Assembly: GCA_027577415.1 (NCBI GenBank)
Contig: JANBQS010000078.1
Location: 1-40,011 of the forward strand
Direction of reading: 5' to 3'
Length of the DNA: 40,011 nt
Source: Coemansia sp. RSA 922
Taxonomy: Eukaryota; Kickxellomycota; Kickxellomycetes; Kickxellales; Kickxellaceae
Shown: positions 12,832-21,774 of the stretch, one piece after another
How positions within the stretch are numbered: the stretch's first letter is position 1
How the letters are laid out: every line of letters starts with the position of its first letter
Notes under the pieces: model-generated
Database searches by the model: none
Told to the model about the DNA's origin: nothing
What the model saw: the letters and a program-made list of their open reading frames with translations, nothing else
Program-made: the position numbers and the translations under genes

Positions 12832-13818
12832 GGCTGGAATTAAATAATATAAAAAGGACGGCGCTTTGAAATAATAAGTAGAAAGAGGATAAAAAAGTTA
12901 CTCAAAACGACTAAACAGGGATAAAACCAAGATACATAGAATGCATATTCTAGAACTCGGCTCAGGACAGGTCGGTATATAGTCAATGACTGCGTCACGG
13001 CAGTTTTTCTTCGTTTTCCCAAGCGGAAAGATGGCGTAAACGCGATAGTCAAGGGGGGTGGTTGCTTTGACTGAATCCCACGGGTTCCACATTTGGCCTT
13101 GAAAGAATGTGGTCAATAATGTGCCGCAGAGGACCCTCCATTGTACGATGTGTTAAGTAAATAAGCAGCAGGGTTGGCACACCAGAAAGAAAAAAAGACT
13201 GCGCCCTGAGCCATGACGGCGCCAATGGCGCAGACAATTAAGCACATTTTCTGAATTGCACACCTATTTCCTCTGACAACGGCTGGTAAACAAAGAGAGT
13301 GCTCTATGAAGAGCCGCGCCAAGTTTACTATTTCTGGCGAAATGGAGGCGTTTTTGCATTTGCCCTAACCCGCCACTGCCGTTGTTATCGCCTTATTTGC
13401 TTGACAATAAAGCATCGTATTACGTGTACGGGTGGCCGCTTTACGGTACAGAGATGTTATCATTTTGAGGGGGAAAGAGTGGGCCTGAATCGCGTAAAGC
13501 TGGCAAGCTGGACAATGGGCATTTTCTTTTACATAACGTGAGCAATGGCTTTGCGGAGGGGAGGCAGAAGTCTGTTAGAAATCATAGCGCACGTCCTAAC
13601 ACTCTTTCGCACTGCCTGCATATACTATTCGCACATGCCGCCTGCCTGTCTGAGCTCTAAGCCTTGCAATGCGCACCATTGTTCGGCCAACACACACACG
13701 CACACCCCATGGTGGCGTTTGCCGTGGGGCAGGTGCAACCGAGGAAATAGGCACAACCGCGGGGCAACTAGCATGGCTGGGGAACAAAAATACGCCTCTG
13801 GTATGCGTGACTAGGCAT

Positions 13819-13846
13819 GCCAAGTGCAAATCGTGCATTACTTGGC
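13819..13846. repeat. Short inverted repeat in the FAS/gene B promoter
   Basis: The arms GCCAAGT and ACTTGGC are perfect complements separated by 14 bases, and the loop contains TGCA twice. It could be a dimeric transcription factor site or chance. There is no T-run after it, and nothing suggests a terminator. Confidence 0.3.
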
Positions 13847-14010
13847 GTGGTTAGCGGGAAAGCGAGCTGGCTAGCTTGCTTGCCTGCATTGGTGTGCATT
13901 TGGAGTGGGGCCACCACCTCGTTTGAGTGGAGAGGTCTTGGCAACACAGTAGCAGCAGCGGCGGAGTACAGCCTACAACTCTCGCTCCGATATTGGGAGC
14001 ACTTGGCTGT

Positions 14011-14020
14011 TATTATATAT
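14011..14020 (+). promoter_or_regulatory. TATA-like element upstream of solenoid gene B
   Basis: TATTATATAT lies about 45 bp before the ATG at 14064 and is followed by a T-rich tract. It is the only strong TATA-like match near this start. The spacing implies a very short leader. Confidence 0.35.
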
Positions 14021-14063
14021 TTTTTTTATTTTTCACTATACGACTTTAGAATTCACAGCGCAA

Positions 14064-15506
14064 ATGACCCAAATTAAAGACGGCTTAGACGCGGACAAAA
14101 GGCAGTATGTTCCAGCTGGGTACCTAGACGACAGAGGCTTTGGCAACAATGGTCGTGGCAGCAGCAGCGGTAGTGGCAACAACAGCCACGGCGCTGGAGG
14201 ACGAGCGGCGCAGACACCCACTACAATGCCCTCTGTGCCCACCACCGAACGCGAAGCTATCCCAGGGGATTTGCCACCAGCGTACTCCTTCTCAGACCCC
14301 AACATGCACTCGGTCATGCCGCCACAGTTTACAGCATCCCTAACCAACAGCAGCTTGGACACGTATAGGGATTTAAAACTCGACCAGAAGAGGGCCTCGG
14401 AGCTGGTTGCGACCAAGGCGTTTGCGTTTGACCGGCCAGTGTTTATTCACACGAGCAACATCTCGAGCAGCACGCTGGTCATTGAGCCAGACACAAATTT
14501 GGACAACAAGGACGCTATTGTCATTGTCGCCGAAGTGACTTCGCAAATAAGTGGTCTTGACAACAAGTGCAGCGTGACAGCAACCGTCAACGAGCTGAAC
14601 GAGTACGACTTTTTTGTTTGCTCGACGGCGTCGATGTGGAGCCTAAAGACAATCAGCTGCCGGTTCCTTGTACGGGTACCTTCGACTTATACCGGTAGCC
14701 ACCCAGGACTTCGCGTTGCACTTACCAATGGCCGCGCAGATATGAGCTATATAAACAACATTAACTTTAGCTTTATCGACTTGAAGACGACGTGTGGCGA
14801 CGTGTCGCTGATCAACGTCTTTGGCGGCAACATCCGCATTAGCACGACTCGGGGCGTTCTCAAGGCCAACAACGTCGTGGCGGCGGAAATGTTTGAGGCG
14901 CTGACTACTAATTCTAGAATAACTCTGGTCGACATTCGCGCACAGCGGGTCAACACAGCGACTAGCAACTCGACGATAACCTTGACGACGGTTGCGGGCG
15001 AGGCGGTGCATGCCGAGACAACAAACAGCAAGATTGACTGCACCAACGTCTCGGCGGTCAACCTCAAGCTCACCACGACCAACTCGTCAATAGAGACGAA
15101 CCATGTAGAGGCCTCAAACCTCTACCTCAACACTCGGAATGCCAAAGTAGAGGGCACGTGGCGGATCAAGAACTTGCTAGACGTTGTGACGACCAACAGC
15201 AAGATCATTAGCACCATCTTGCTCCAGGACCCGACAGCACCCGTGAGCATCCGACTAAGCACTACAAACAGTAAAATACAGGCGTATCTGCCCGCCGAGT
15301 CTTTCCGCGGCGTGTTTGATGTCAAAACATCAAACAGCAAGGCAACGGTCCAGTCGCAGCGAGTAAACAATGTAGGCTCGCCGCCCATTCAGTTTATAAT
15401 CAACGACAGAAGCTACAAGCGGGGGACCATCGGCCCTACCGACAGCGTGCGACATCAATTCTCGGCGTCTACGACTAATTCGGGGATTGAGGTTCGGCTC
15501 GTATAG
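14064..15506 (+). CDS. Beta-solenoid (DUF4097-like) family protein B with TTNS repeats
   Basis: This is a 480-residue protein in one exon, without signal peptide or membrane segment. Residues 25-55 are Gly/Ser/Asn-rich and low complexity. DLPPAYSFSD near residue 72 holds a PPxY motif, the ligand of Rsp5/Nedd4-type WW domains. From about residue 240 the chain is built of repeats of about 20 residues, each marked by a turn such as TTNSRI, TSNSTI, TTNSKI or TTNSSI, and ending in ASTTNSGIEVRLV. This regular Asn/Ser turn is typical of parallel beta-helix rungs (DUF4097-like). The hinge VEGTWRI and the tail element GTIGPT align with the paralogs at 371 and 26005. It lies between the FAS gene (divergent) and the tyrosinase array. 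No enzyme motif is visible and the role is unknown. Confidence 0.8.
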   Translation: MTQIKDGLDADKRQYVPAGYLDDRGFGNNGRGSSSGSGNNSHGAGGRAAQTPTTMPSVPTTEREAIPGDLPPAYSFSDPNMHSVMPPQFTASLTNSSLDTYRDLKLDQKRASELVATKAFAFDRPVFIHTSNISSSTLVIEPDTNLDNKDAIVIVAEVTSQISGLDNKCSVTATVNELNEYDFFVCSTASMWSLKTISCRFLVRVPSTYTGSHPGLRVALTNGRADMSYINNINFSFIDLKTTCGDVSLINVFGGNIRISTTRGVLKANNVVAAEMFEALTTNSRITLVDIRAQRVNTATSNSTITLTTVAGEAVHAETTNSKIDCTNVSAVNLKLTTTNSSIETNHVEASNLYLNTRNAKVEGTWRIKNLLDVVTTNSKIISTILLQDPTAPVSIRLSTTNSKIQAYLPAESFRGVFDVKTSNSKATVQSQRVNNVGSPPIQFIINDRSYKRGTIGPTDSVRHQFSASTTNSGIEVRLV

Positions 15507-16568
15507 CTTTTAACGGCCATTGTAAGAATGAGGCCATTTTTTCCGTACCTTTGGCTCTTTCTGCTCACATGTTTATCACAATAGAACACACTGTTGCTTT
15601 GCAAGCGAGGTGCATGTCGAATGATTCCACTTTGGTTTCCTGCGAATCTATCTTTAGACAATGAGAAAGAGCAGGGCTTCCGTGTATTTAAAGCGTATTG
15701 TCCGTGTGTAATGAAGCAGGAATAGAATATTAATGTATTCAAGTGTGTAACCTCTGCGAAGCAATTGGTAACACATACTTGTATAAACTACGTCAAGCGA
15801 AGGTGTGCACCCTTCGATCTCGGCTACCACTTGCACTCATTTGGCAAATGCCGCAGTACACAAATGCCCTCAAAGATGCAAGCATATGCGGACGCCAGCG
15901 CCTATGCGGGATTTCCCTGCTGGGCTTCTCACTCATGCTAAGAAGACCTGATTCGCTAGCATGACACCTATAAATATGGCCAAGACTAGCCGTATGACGG
16001 TTGAGCAGTGTGCGACCGACTGTTGCCGAAATGACAACACGGTTGAAAGAGCAACAAAGCTTTGCGGGCCGCTAGGCGATCGCCCAGCCCAAACAAAGGG
16101 ACACAAGCTGCATGTGCCGGAAATCGCTTTCTTATTTTTAGCTCAATAATATTCCCTCGCCCTCACAGCCCGCGGGACTGTGGGCACTGCCCATCCAAAC
16201 CATGCACTGATTTGCCAATATTCTTTTGCAATCATTACTGACAAGGACCGCCCTTTCCAGAGAGCAGGTCGCATAAAAACTCCAGGCACAAGGAGCGCTT
16301 TTCCGCCTTTTCTTTCCAGGCTCTTGTCGGCTTTTTGCTCTTTATTCTCTCTTCGCCCCTGTCTCTCTTTTTCTTCCTCCTTATTTCGTAGCTTGGACTA
16401 CGAGCCCCCGCCTCTTTTTTTGTGACGAGTATTCACGTCGATTGTTACAGCCCGTCTTCTCCCCCTTCCCGTTTCATCCACCCACCTCCTTTCTTGGCAG
16501 GTACCATTGTACCCGTTTTAACGTCAAAAGTCTGGTACTCGCGGATTCGCCACTTTTTATCAGTAATC
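15507..16568. other. Intergenic region upstream of tyrosinase 1
   Basis: About 1.06 kb. The first 250 bases are AT-rich 3' sequence of solenoid gene B. The last 300 hold a long C/T-rich leader (16300-16560), typical of a well expressed fungal 5' untranslated region, with a possible TATA (CATAAAAAC) at 16272-16280. The frame of tyrosinase 1 is open upstream to 16422, but that part translates the C/T-rich leader and is not a signal peptide. I see no other gene. Confidence 0.5.
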
Positions 16569-18407
16569 ATGAAAATTACAACGGCCTTTATTGCCCTCGC
16601 CGCGATTATCGGCGTCGGCGTTGATGCCCAGGGTGTGTGCGGTTCTAACGTCATTCGCAAGGAGGTCCGTAGATTGACTCCGTCCGAGTGGAACAGTGTG
16701 TCATCCGTTGCGCGTTCGATGAATGACGCCGGCTGGCTTGGATGGTTTGCATACCTTCACAACCAATATTTCAACGTCATCCACGGTAACGAGTTCTTCT
16801 TCCCGTGGCACCGCCGCTTTATCCGCGACTTTGAGATTGTGGGCCAGACGTATGACCGCAACTTTGCCCTGCCCTATTGGGATGAGCTGCGTGACTTTGC
16901 CAACCCGGCTGCCTCGGAAGTATTGAGCGCCAAGTTCCTTGGCACCAACGGCCGGGACGATAGATGTGTTAGGGATGGCAACCAGGCCGGCTGGACTTTG
17001 ACCTACCCTAACAGACATTGTCTGCGGCGCCAGTACAACGGCGGTGACCGGATCAACGCCTGGTACTCGCCCGAGTTTATCCAGTCCGTTCTTTCGCGCT
17101 CGACCCGGATGTCGCAGCTTCGCCCGGGTATTGAGTTCTCGCTCCACGGTGCTATCCACATCGCCATGGGTGGTGACATGGTGCAGAACCACAGCCCCAA
17201 CGACTTTGTCTTCTGGATCCACCACGCCAACATTGACCGTATCTGGGCCGTCTGGCAGATGATGAATCCGAACCAGAATTACTGGTCCATGGATGGCCTC
17301 GACAGCGCCAACCGCCCCATGCAACTTGGCACGCCTGTTCCTCACTACAACGACCTGGCCGGCGACACCGTGCAACTGGGCATGAAAAAGATGTGCTATT
17401 TCTACGACAACGGCAACACTATCACCAACAGAAGGCGCAGCCTCTTGGAGAGACGCGGCGAAACCAAAAAGTGCATCCCTCGCCCTATTGTTAGCCTGCC
17501 TCCTCTGCCTCCTCTGGTTGAGGGCGTCTTCAACAACGTCAACGCTCTGCCCGTGCCCGCCGATACCTACGTCCAAGCTACCATCTCGCAGAAGCTGCCT
17601 CCTGTCGTGCTCGACAAGTGGTTCCCCTCTTTCACTGGCGGTGCTGCTCCCAACGTCACCACAGGTGGAGCTCCCAATGTGGCCATTCCCAAAGCACCAG
17701 ACTTCCAGGTCGACATCCCCAGCGCACCCTATATTCCAGGCTCCGTTCCTCACCCCCCGGTCTACAGCGCCGTCCCCCCGCCCTACAGCTACAGCGCCGT
17801 CCCCACACACAACGGCTACAGCACCATCGCCTCGGACAGCACCAGCGACGGCTATAGCGCTGTCGACCCAGGAAGCAGTGACTACAGCAGCGGCAGCAGC
17901 ACCAACGGCGGCTACAGTGCCATCGACTACAGCAGCAGCCCAGGAAGCAGCAGCATCTACGGAAGCAGCAGCAACTCGGGCAGCAGCTCTGGCAGTGACT
18001 CCTACTCGACGAGCGACGAGGATGGCGAGTACGCGTCCAGCGGGTCCTCATCCTATGGCTCCTCTTCCAGCGGGTCCTCGAGCGGCGTTTACATTCCTTC
18101 TCCTCTGCCCTCTGGCTCTGACAGCCTCTACAACTCATCGGCCGCGTCGTCGTCGTCGTCGTCGTCATCCTCGGCTGCGTACTCGGCTGTGTACACTGAA
18201 GAGTACCACGCCTTTGATCCTGTCGACGTGAGCAAGGGTCTCAAGTACCCGATGCCTAACCCGTTCCCAATGACTGAGCACTTTGTCAAGATGCACAACT
18301 ACCCAGTGGCCGAGATCCACAAGCAGTACCTCATTGCTCGCGAGTTTGTCGTTGACATGAATGCCGCTGGATACCAGTCGCCTTTCGCCAAGGGTGCCAC
18401 CGCCTAA
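16569..18407 (+). CDS. Secreted tyrosinase 1 with long Tyr/Ser-repeat linker
   Basis: This is a 612-residue protein in one exon. ATG 16569 opens a clear signal peptide (MKITTAFIALAAIIGVGVDA). CuA ligands are His64, His72 (HGN) and His81 (FPWHR). CuB ligands are His193, His197 and His219 in HGAIH and WIHHANIDR. The enzyme would oxidise phenols to o-quinones outside the cell. The CuA loop has no Cys for the Cys-His thioether seen in ascomycete tyrosinases. After LPPVVLDKWFP (about 343-352) comes a linker of about 205 residues. Its second half (about 398-541) is Ser/Gly/Tyr-rich, with repeated YSAV/YSAI/YSTI units and a (TCG)n serine run. The chain closes with the tail shared by its paralogs (HFVKMHNY through AGYQSPF). 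It is first in an array of four. Catechol oxidase or o-aminophenol oxidase activity is an alternative. Confidence 0.92.
   Translation: MKITTAFIALAAIIGVGVDAQGVCGSNVIRKEVRRLTPSEWNSVSSVARSMNDAGWLGWFAYLHNQYFNVIHGNEFFFPWHRRFIRDFEIVGQTYDRNFALPYWDELRDFANPAASEVLSAKFLGTNGRDDRCVRDGNQAGWTLTYPNRHCLRRQYNGGDRINAWYSPEFIQSVLSRSTRMSQLRPGIEFSLHGAIHIAMGGDMVQNHSPNDFVFWIHHANIDRIWAVWQMMNPNQNYWSMDGLDSANRPMQLGTPVPHYNDLAGDTVQLGMKKMCYFYDNGNTITNRRRSLLERRGETKKCIPRPIVSLPPLPPLVEGVFNNVNALPVPADTYVQATISQKLPPVVLDKWFPSFTGGAAPNVTTGGAPNVAIPKAPDFQVDIPSAPYIPGSVPHPPVYSAVPPPYSYSAVPTHNGYSTIASDSTSDGYSAVDPGSSDYSSGSSTNGGYSAIDYSSSPGSSSIYGSSSNSGSSSGSDSYSTSDEDGEYASSGSSSYGSSSSGSSSGVYIPSPLPSGSDSLYNSSAASSSSSSSSSAAYSAVYTEEYHAFDPVDVSKGLKYPMPNPFPMTEHFVKMHNYPVAEIHKQYLIAREFVVDMNAAGYQSPFAKGATA
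18145..18166 (+). repeat. (TCG)n trinucleotide repeat coding for serine
   Basis: About seven TCG units lie inside the serine run of tyrosinase 1. The tract is in frame and could vary in length between strains. Confidence 0.7.
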
Positions 18408-19005
18408 GTATGTCTTCTTTTCTTTTTACGCTTTCCAATTTAATGTTGACTTCAACGTGATACACATGAACCAATATTCTGCTTCTACCGATGTATTATT
18501 ATATACGTCATTCCCCGTGGGCTCTATTGCCTGAGTGCCATTTACTGCGACTGCTAGCATCACGCCAGTGCTTCCCTTGCAGCAGCTCGAATAGAGTTGG
18601 TCAGGAGGTGTCATTTCTGCATTACTTCGACATGTGCTTGGGACTTCCAACGTAGAAACAAAGAAATGACGCCTCATGGCTTGGCTGTGTCGCCATGTGG
18701 GCTATCCATGTGTTGCTTAATAACGTGGACTGGAGATCGAGTGAAAGAGGCTGTTGAGGGAACGCATGCACATATGAGGGGGTGGCGATATTGAAACACG
18801 TGCGCTTATACTTTTTGATGGCGCTTACTAAATGTCTCTATTTGCTATGCGTATTCAAAGAAGTTAGTATCCATATGGTCATGACTTATATAGATAGCCC
18901 AAGATACCAGTGTTGCCTTCTCCTAATGCTTTTTTTATTATAGCGCATCCAACTCTTCTTTATCTGCCATCCTCATTTTTTTTAGTTAAAACATTGTATC
19001 TAACT
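18408..19005. other. Intergenic region between tyrosinases 1 and 2
   Basis: About 0.6 kb holding the 3' end of tyrosinase 1 and the promoter of tyrosinase 2. No gene is supported. The last 100 bases are T-rich leader. Confidence 0.5.
18887..18894 (+). promoter_or_regulatory. TATA box candidate for tyrosinase 2
   Basis: TATATAGA lies 112 bp upstream of the ATG at 19006, a plausible distance for a fungal core promoter with a leader of about 80 bases. Confidence 0.45.
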
Positions 19006-20211
19006 ATGAACGTCGCCGGATTTGTTGGACTAGTTTTAGCCCACTTTCTCGTGGGGCTGACTGCTGCGCAAAGCGGATGCTCCCACATAGTCACCAGGCG
19101 AGATATCATGACCCTCTCGCCACAAGAGTGGGACCAAATGGCCAGCGTTCTGCAGCGGATGCAGAACGATGGCTGGTTCAGGTACTTTTCGGAAATTCAC
19201 AACCGCGAGTTTAACAACATTCATGGAAACGACAATTTCTTCCCTTGGCACCGGCGGTTCTTGCGCGATTTTGAGGAAGCTGGGCAGAGATACGACCCCG
19301 ATTTTGCCGTTCCGTTCTGGGATGAGCTGCGCGACTCGCGCAATCCGGCTGGGTCGCCCGTCCTGACCGATAGACGGGTGGGAGGTAACGGATTCGGCGG
19401 CTGTGTCCGCGACGGTCTGCAACAAGGCTGGACAATGTCGTTCCCTGGGCCGCATTGCCTAATAAGAGGCTACGACCGTGGAGGGCAGATGCAGTCGTGG
19501 TACTCGCCCGAGTTTGTCTTTTCGATGATGCAGCGTTATAACGACATGCACGGATTCCGAGAGAACATCGAGTTTACGCTCCACGGCAGCGTGCACCTTG
19601 GTGTTGGCGGCGACATGGCAACTCTTTACAGCTCCAATGACTTTATCTTCTTTTTGCACCATGCCAACTTGGACCGCCTGTGGGACCAGTGGCAGTCGTG
19701 GGGTCATCAGTGGACAATGGATGGACGCAATCATCAGGGCAATTCGATTGGGCTCAACTCGGGGCTTCCACACTACGGCGACGCCGTCGGGTCGACAATG
19801 CAGCTGGGCGTCAACCGCATGTGCTTCAGGTACTCTGGTACCTGGGGCCGGCGCAAATCTGGAAACTCGCTGGCACTGGTGTCCACGCCGCCGCCAAACA
19901 GAGGCGCCACTAGTGCCGAGGCTGACTTGGAGAAGCTGCCACTACCCGTACTGCAAAAGTGGTTCCCTGCCCTTGTCAGCAGCGCCCGCGGCAATGCGCC
20001 GGCTGGTGCAGCTGCGGGCACCAATTCCACTCGCAGCTCATCCGGTTCCTCCGAGAGACTCGTCGGCCATTTCTTGGTTTACCCTGCGCCACTCACAGAT
20101 GAGTGGGTCGGCATGCATCGGTTCGACAAGAACAAAGTGGCAAAGACCATGGAAGAGGCCCGCGAGTTTGTTGACGTCTTGAACCGGGCCGGATACAGAT
20201 CACCATATTGA
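19006..20211 (+). CDS. Secreted tyrosinase 2
   Basis: This is a 401-residue protein in one exon. ATG 19006 begins a signal peptide (MNVAGFVGLVLAHFLVGLTA); the open frame before it is leader. CuA: His65, His73 and His82 (HGNDNFFPWHR). CuB: His193, His197, then His218/His219 (LHHANLDRLW), numbering nearly identical to tyrosinase 1. Conserved cysteines (GCVRDG and PHCLI) probably form a disulfide. The C-terminal tail has LPLPVLQKWFPAL at about 311, a short linker of about 36 residues, then PLTDEWVGMHRF through AGYRSPY. It is the most compact of the four and useful as the reference form. Extracellular phenol oxidation (melanin or wall cross-linking) is expected from the family; the substrate cannot be read from the sequence. 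Confidence 0.93.
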   Translation: MNVAGFVGLVLAHFLVGLTAAQSGCSHIVTRRDIMTLSPQEWDQMASVLQRMQNDGWFRYFSEIHNREFNNIHGNDNFFPWHRRFLRDFEEAGQRYDPDFAVPFWDELRDSRNPAGSPVLTDRRVGGNGFGGCVRDGLQQGWTMSFPGPHCLIRGYDRGGQMQSWYSPEFVFSMMQRYNDMHGFRENIEFTLHGSVHLGVGGDMATLYSSNDFIFFLHHANLDRLWDQWQSWGHQWTMDGRNHQGNSIGLNSGLPHYGDAVGSTMQLGVNRMCFRYSGTWGRRKSGNSLALVSTPPPNRGATSAEADLEKLPLPVLQKWFPALVSSARGNAPAGAAAGTNSTRSSSGSSERLVGHFLVYPAPLTDEWVGMHRFDKNKVAKTMEEAREFVDVLNRAGYRSPY

Positions 20212-20481
20212 TCTATTTTATTTATTTCATACTCGGGTGCTAATTTTTCTAGCACAATAGATAGCGTGGTCGAGCAGCCCAAACAACAATTGTCCGCCTT
20301 TATCTCCCTCCCGGTCATCTATCAACGCACATATTCGCCCCTGCAAGTTATTGCATGCGGCAGCAGGGCATGGCTTGCAACAAGGAATGATTTAACGGAA
20401 CGTGTGCACGCAAATGCCTCCGCCCCACTGAGCTGAATTACACCTCACTGAGGATATTGTGCCGGCAGCGGTTTGTCACTC

Positions 20482-20498
20482 AATTGCAAGTTGCAATT
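20482..20498. repeat. Perfect 8-bp-arm palindrome in the tyrosinase 2-3 spacer
   Basis: AATTGCAAGTTGCAATT has two 8-base arms around a single G. The half-site ATTGCAA resembles a bZIP/C-EBP-type site, but that is only a resemblance. It lies about 270 bp after tyrosinase 2 and 1.3 kb before tyrosinase 3. Confidence 0.5.
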
Positions 20499-21242
20499 CC
20501 GCGGCCCGCTCAGGCCAACAGCAGTACCTTTGCCATACCGCTATAGGCGAAAGCAATAAAAAAAAACAATGCTATGCTATGCTCTTTTCTCGACTATTAG
20601 TGCTCAACAAATGACCTCCAAATGATCGTCAGATCTGAATGCTGCTGCTTTCCTTTGATTTTTTCTTTCCACTTCCACCTCCAATAATCGTCCGGGAGCC
20701 AACAACAGTGGCAACAGTGGAACATTCTAAGAAGTTTAGCGGGCACATCTTTGGCGCTCCAATCTGTCACAGATGCAAGTCAGTTTGTGTACGCTTTTCC
20801 CGCCAAAAAAGATGAAAGTGGCGAGGTTTTGTTGCGCTTTGCCGTGCGGTATAGCGCGACAATGCGTAATTTTGGCATATCTATTAAAAGGGCTTATTTC
20901 CGGTTTCCCGAGCATCCCTGTATGTGGACGACCTGTTTTTGGAACGACACCTGCCCCATGATATGCCGCGGCCAGTGAGGTCATGTCTATTTATATAAAT
21001 TTTTTATTTTCTCTCATGGAAACTTATTGTCCGCCACGAGACTGAGATAAATAGAGGAAGAGCGAGACGGGGCTTGCAGATGATAAACGATGCCCCTCTG
21101 CTAGGATTGCAAGTGGGGTTGCACGAGCAAAAAAAATCTTGCTCTCGTGAGCGCTTGCGCACAAATAAATCATACATCTCGATGACCAGGCAAGTATAGA
21201 CACATTGCATGACATAGCCACACCGCTGCTTGTACGAGAGAA

Positions 21243-21263
21243 CCTGCCTGCCTGCCTGCCTGC
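21243..21263. repeat. CCTG tetranucleotide microsatellite
   Basis: About five CCTG/TGCC units in a row, followed about ten bases later by a shorter run of the same unit. Non-coding as far as I can see. Confidence 0.7.
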
Positions 21264-21601
21264 ATATCTCTCCCTGCCTGCTACTCCGCGTCAAAAAGGG
21301 GGTAAGGGGGAGGCGGCACGCACACCCCCAGGCCGCTCAAATCAGGACAAGCATAGGGGTGACGGACAATGGCAATGTCGGCATAGTATGCCCATTCTTG
21401 ATGGAGAGGTATTTCTTGGTCTCAAAAACAACGCAGCCGGGCTAACCAAATTGGGGTTCGGAGAGAGGGGTTCTCAGCGGACAAAAAACTAAAAATACTT
21501 AATGTCTCGCTGCATGTGTGCACTGGCTTCGACAGCCTGTCCAGAACGAGAGAGAAATTATCAGGGGGAATATGAATGAAGTAGTGCACGCGCTGGAATG
21601 C

Positions 21602-21607
21602 TTATAA
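21602..21607 (+). promoter_or_regulatory. TATA box candidate for tyrosinase 3
   Basis: TTATAA lies about 168 bp upstream of the ATG at 21775 and is followed by a C/T-rich leader starting near 21612. Confidence 0.35.
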
Positions 21608-21774
21608 CAAGGGCCCTCCCTCCGCCTCCTTTGCTCAGTTTTCGCTATCGCCTCTGGCATTTCTTTGCTCTATACCCTGTATTTGCTTAGTTTACTAATT
21701 ATTTTCTTAACCACCACCAGAGCACGCCATTCGTATACGCATAGTATAGCTCGACGGTCTCTACCACACTTACT

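Larger units (their letters stand above)
12832..14063. promoter_or_regulatory. Divergent intergenic region between FAS and solenoid gene B
   Basis: These 1.2 kb separate two divergent start codons and must hold both promoters. I see no convincing gene; the short frames here look random. Visible details are a G-run at about 13051 (AAGGGGGG, a stress-element-like AGGGG core), a short CA-rich tract at about 13690, a short inverted repeat at 13819-13846, and an AT-rich TATA-like tract just before gene B. No start-site data are available, so element roles are guesses. Confidence 0.5.
20212..21774. other. Intergenic region between tyrosinases 2 and 3
   Basis: About 1.56 kb without a convincing gene. 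It contains the perfect palindrome at 20482-20498, a tandem GCTAT run near 20570, a CCTG microsatellite near 21243 and a TATAA candidate at 21602. The short plus-strand frames at 20751-20978 and 21205-21492 have no recognisable composition or motif and I do not call them. Confidence 0.5.

Noticed and set aside
16422..16568. N-terminal extension of tyrosinase 1
   Set aside because: The extra codons translate a C/T-rich leader and lack signal character. The ATG at 16569 starts an ideal signal peptide.
17656..18168. Antisense Arg/Cys-rich frame in the tyrosinase 1 linker
   Set aside because: It is a shadow of the AGC/TCG serine codons; low complexity throughout.
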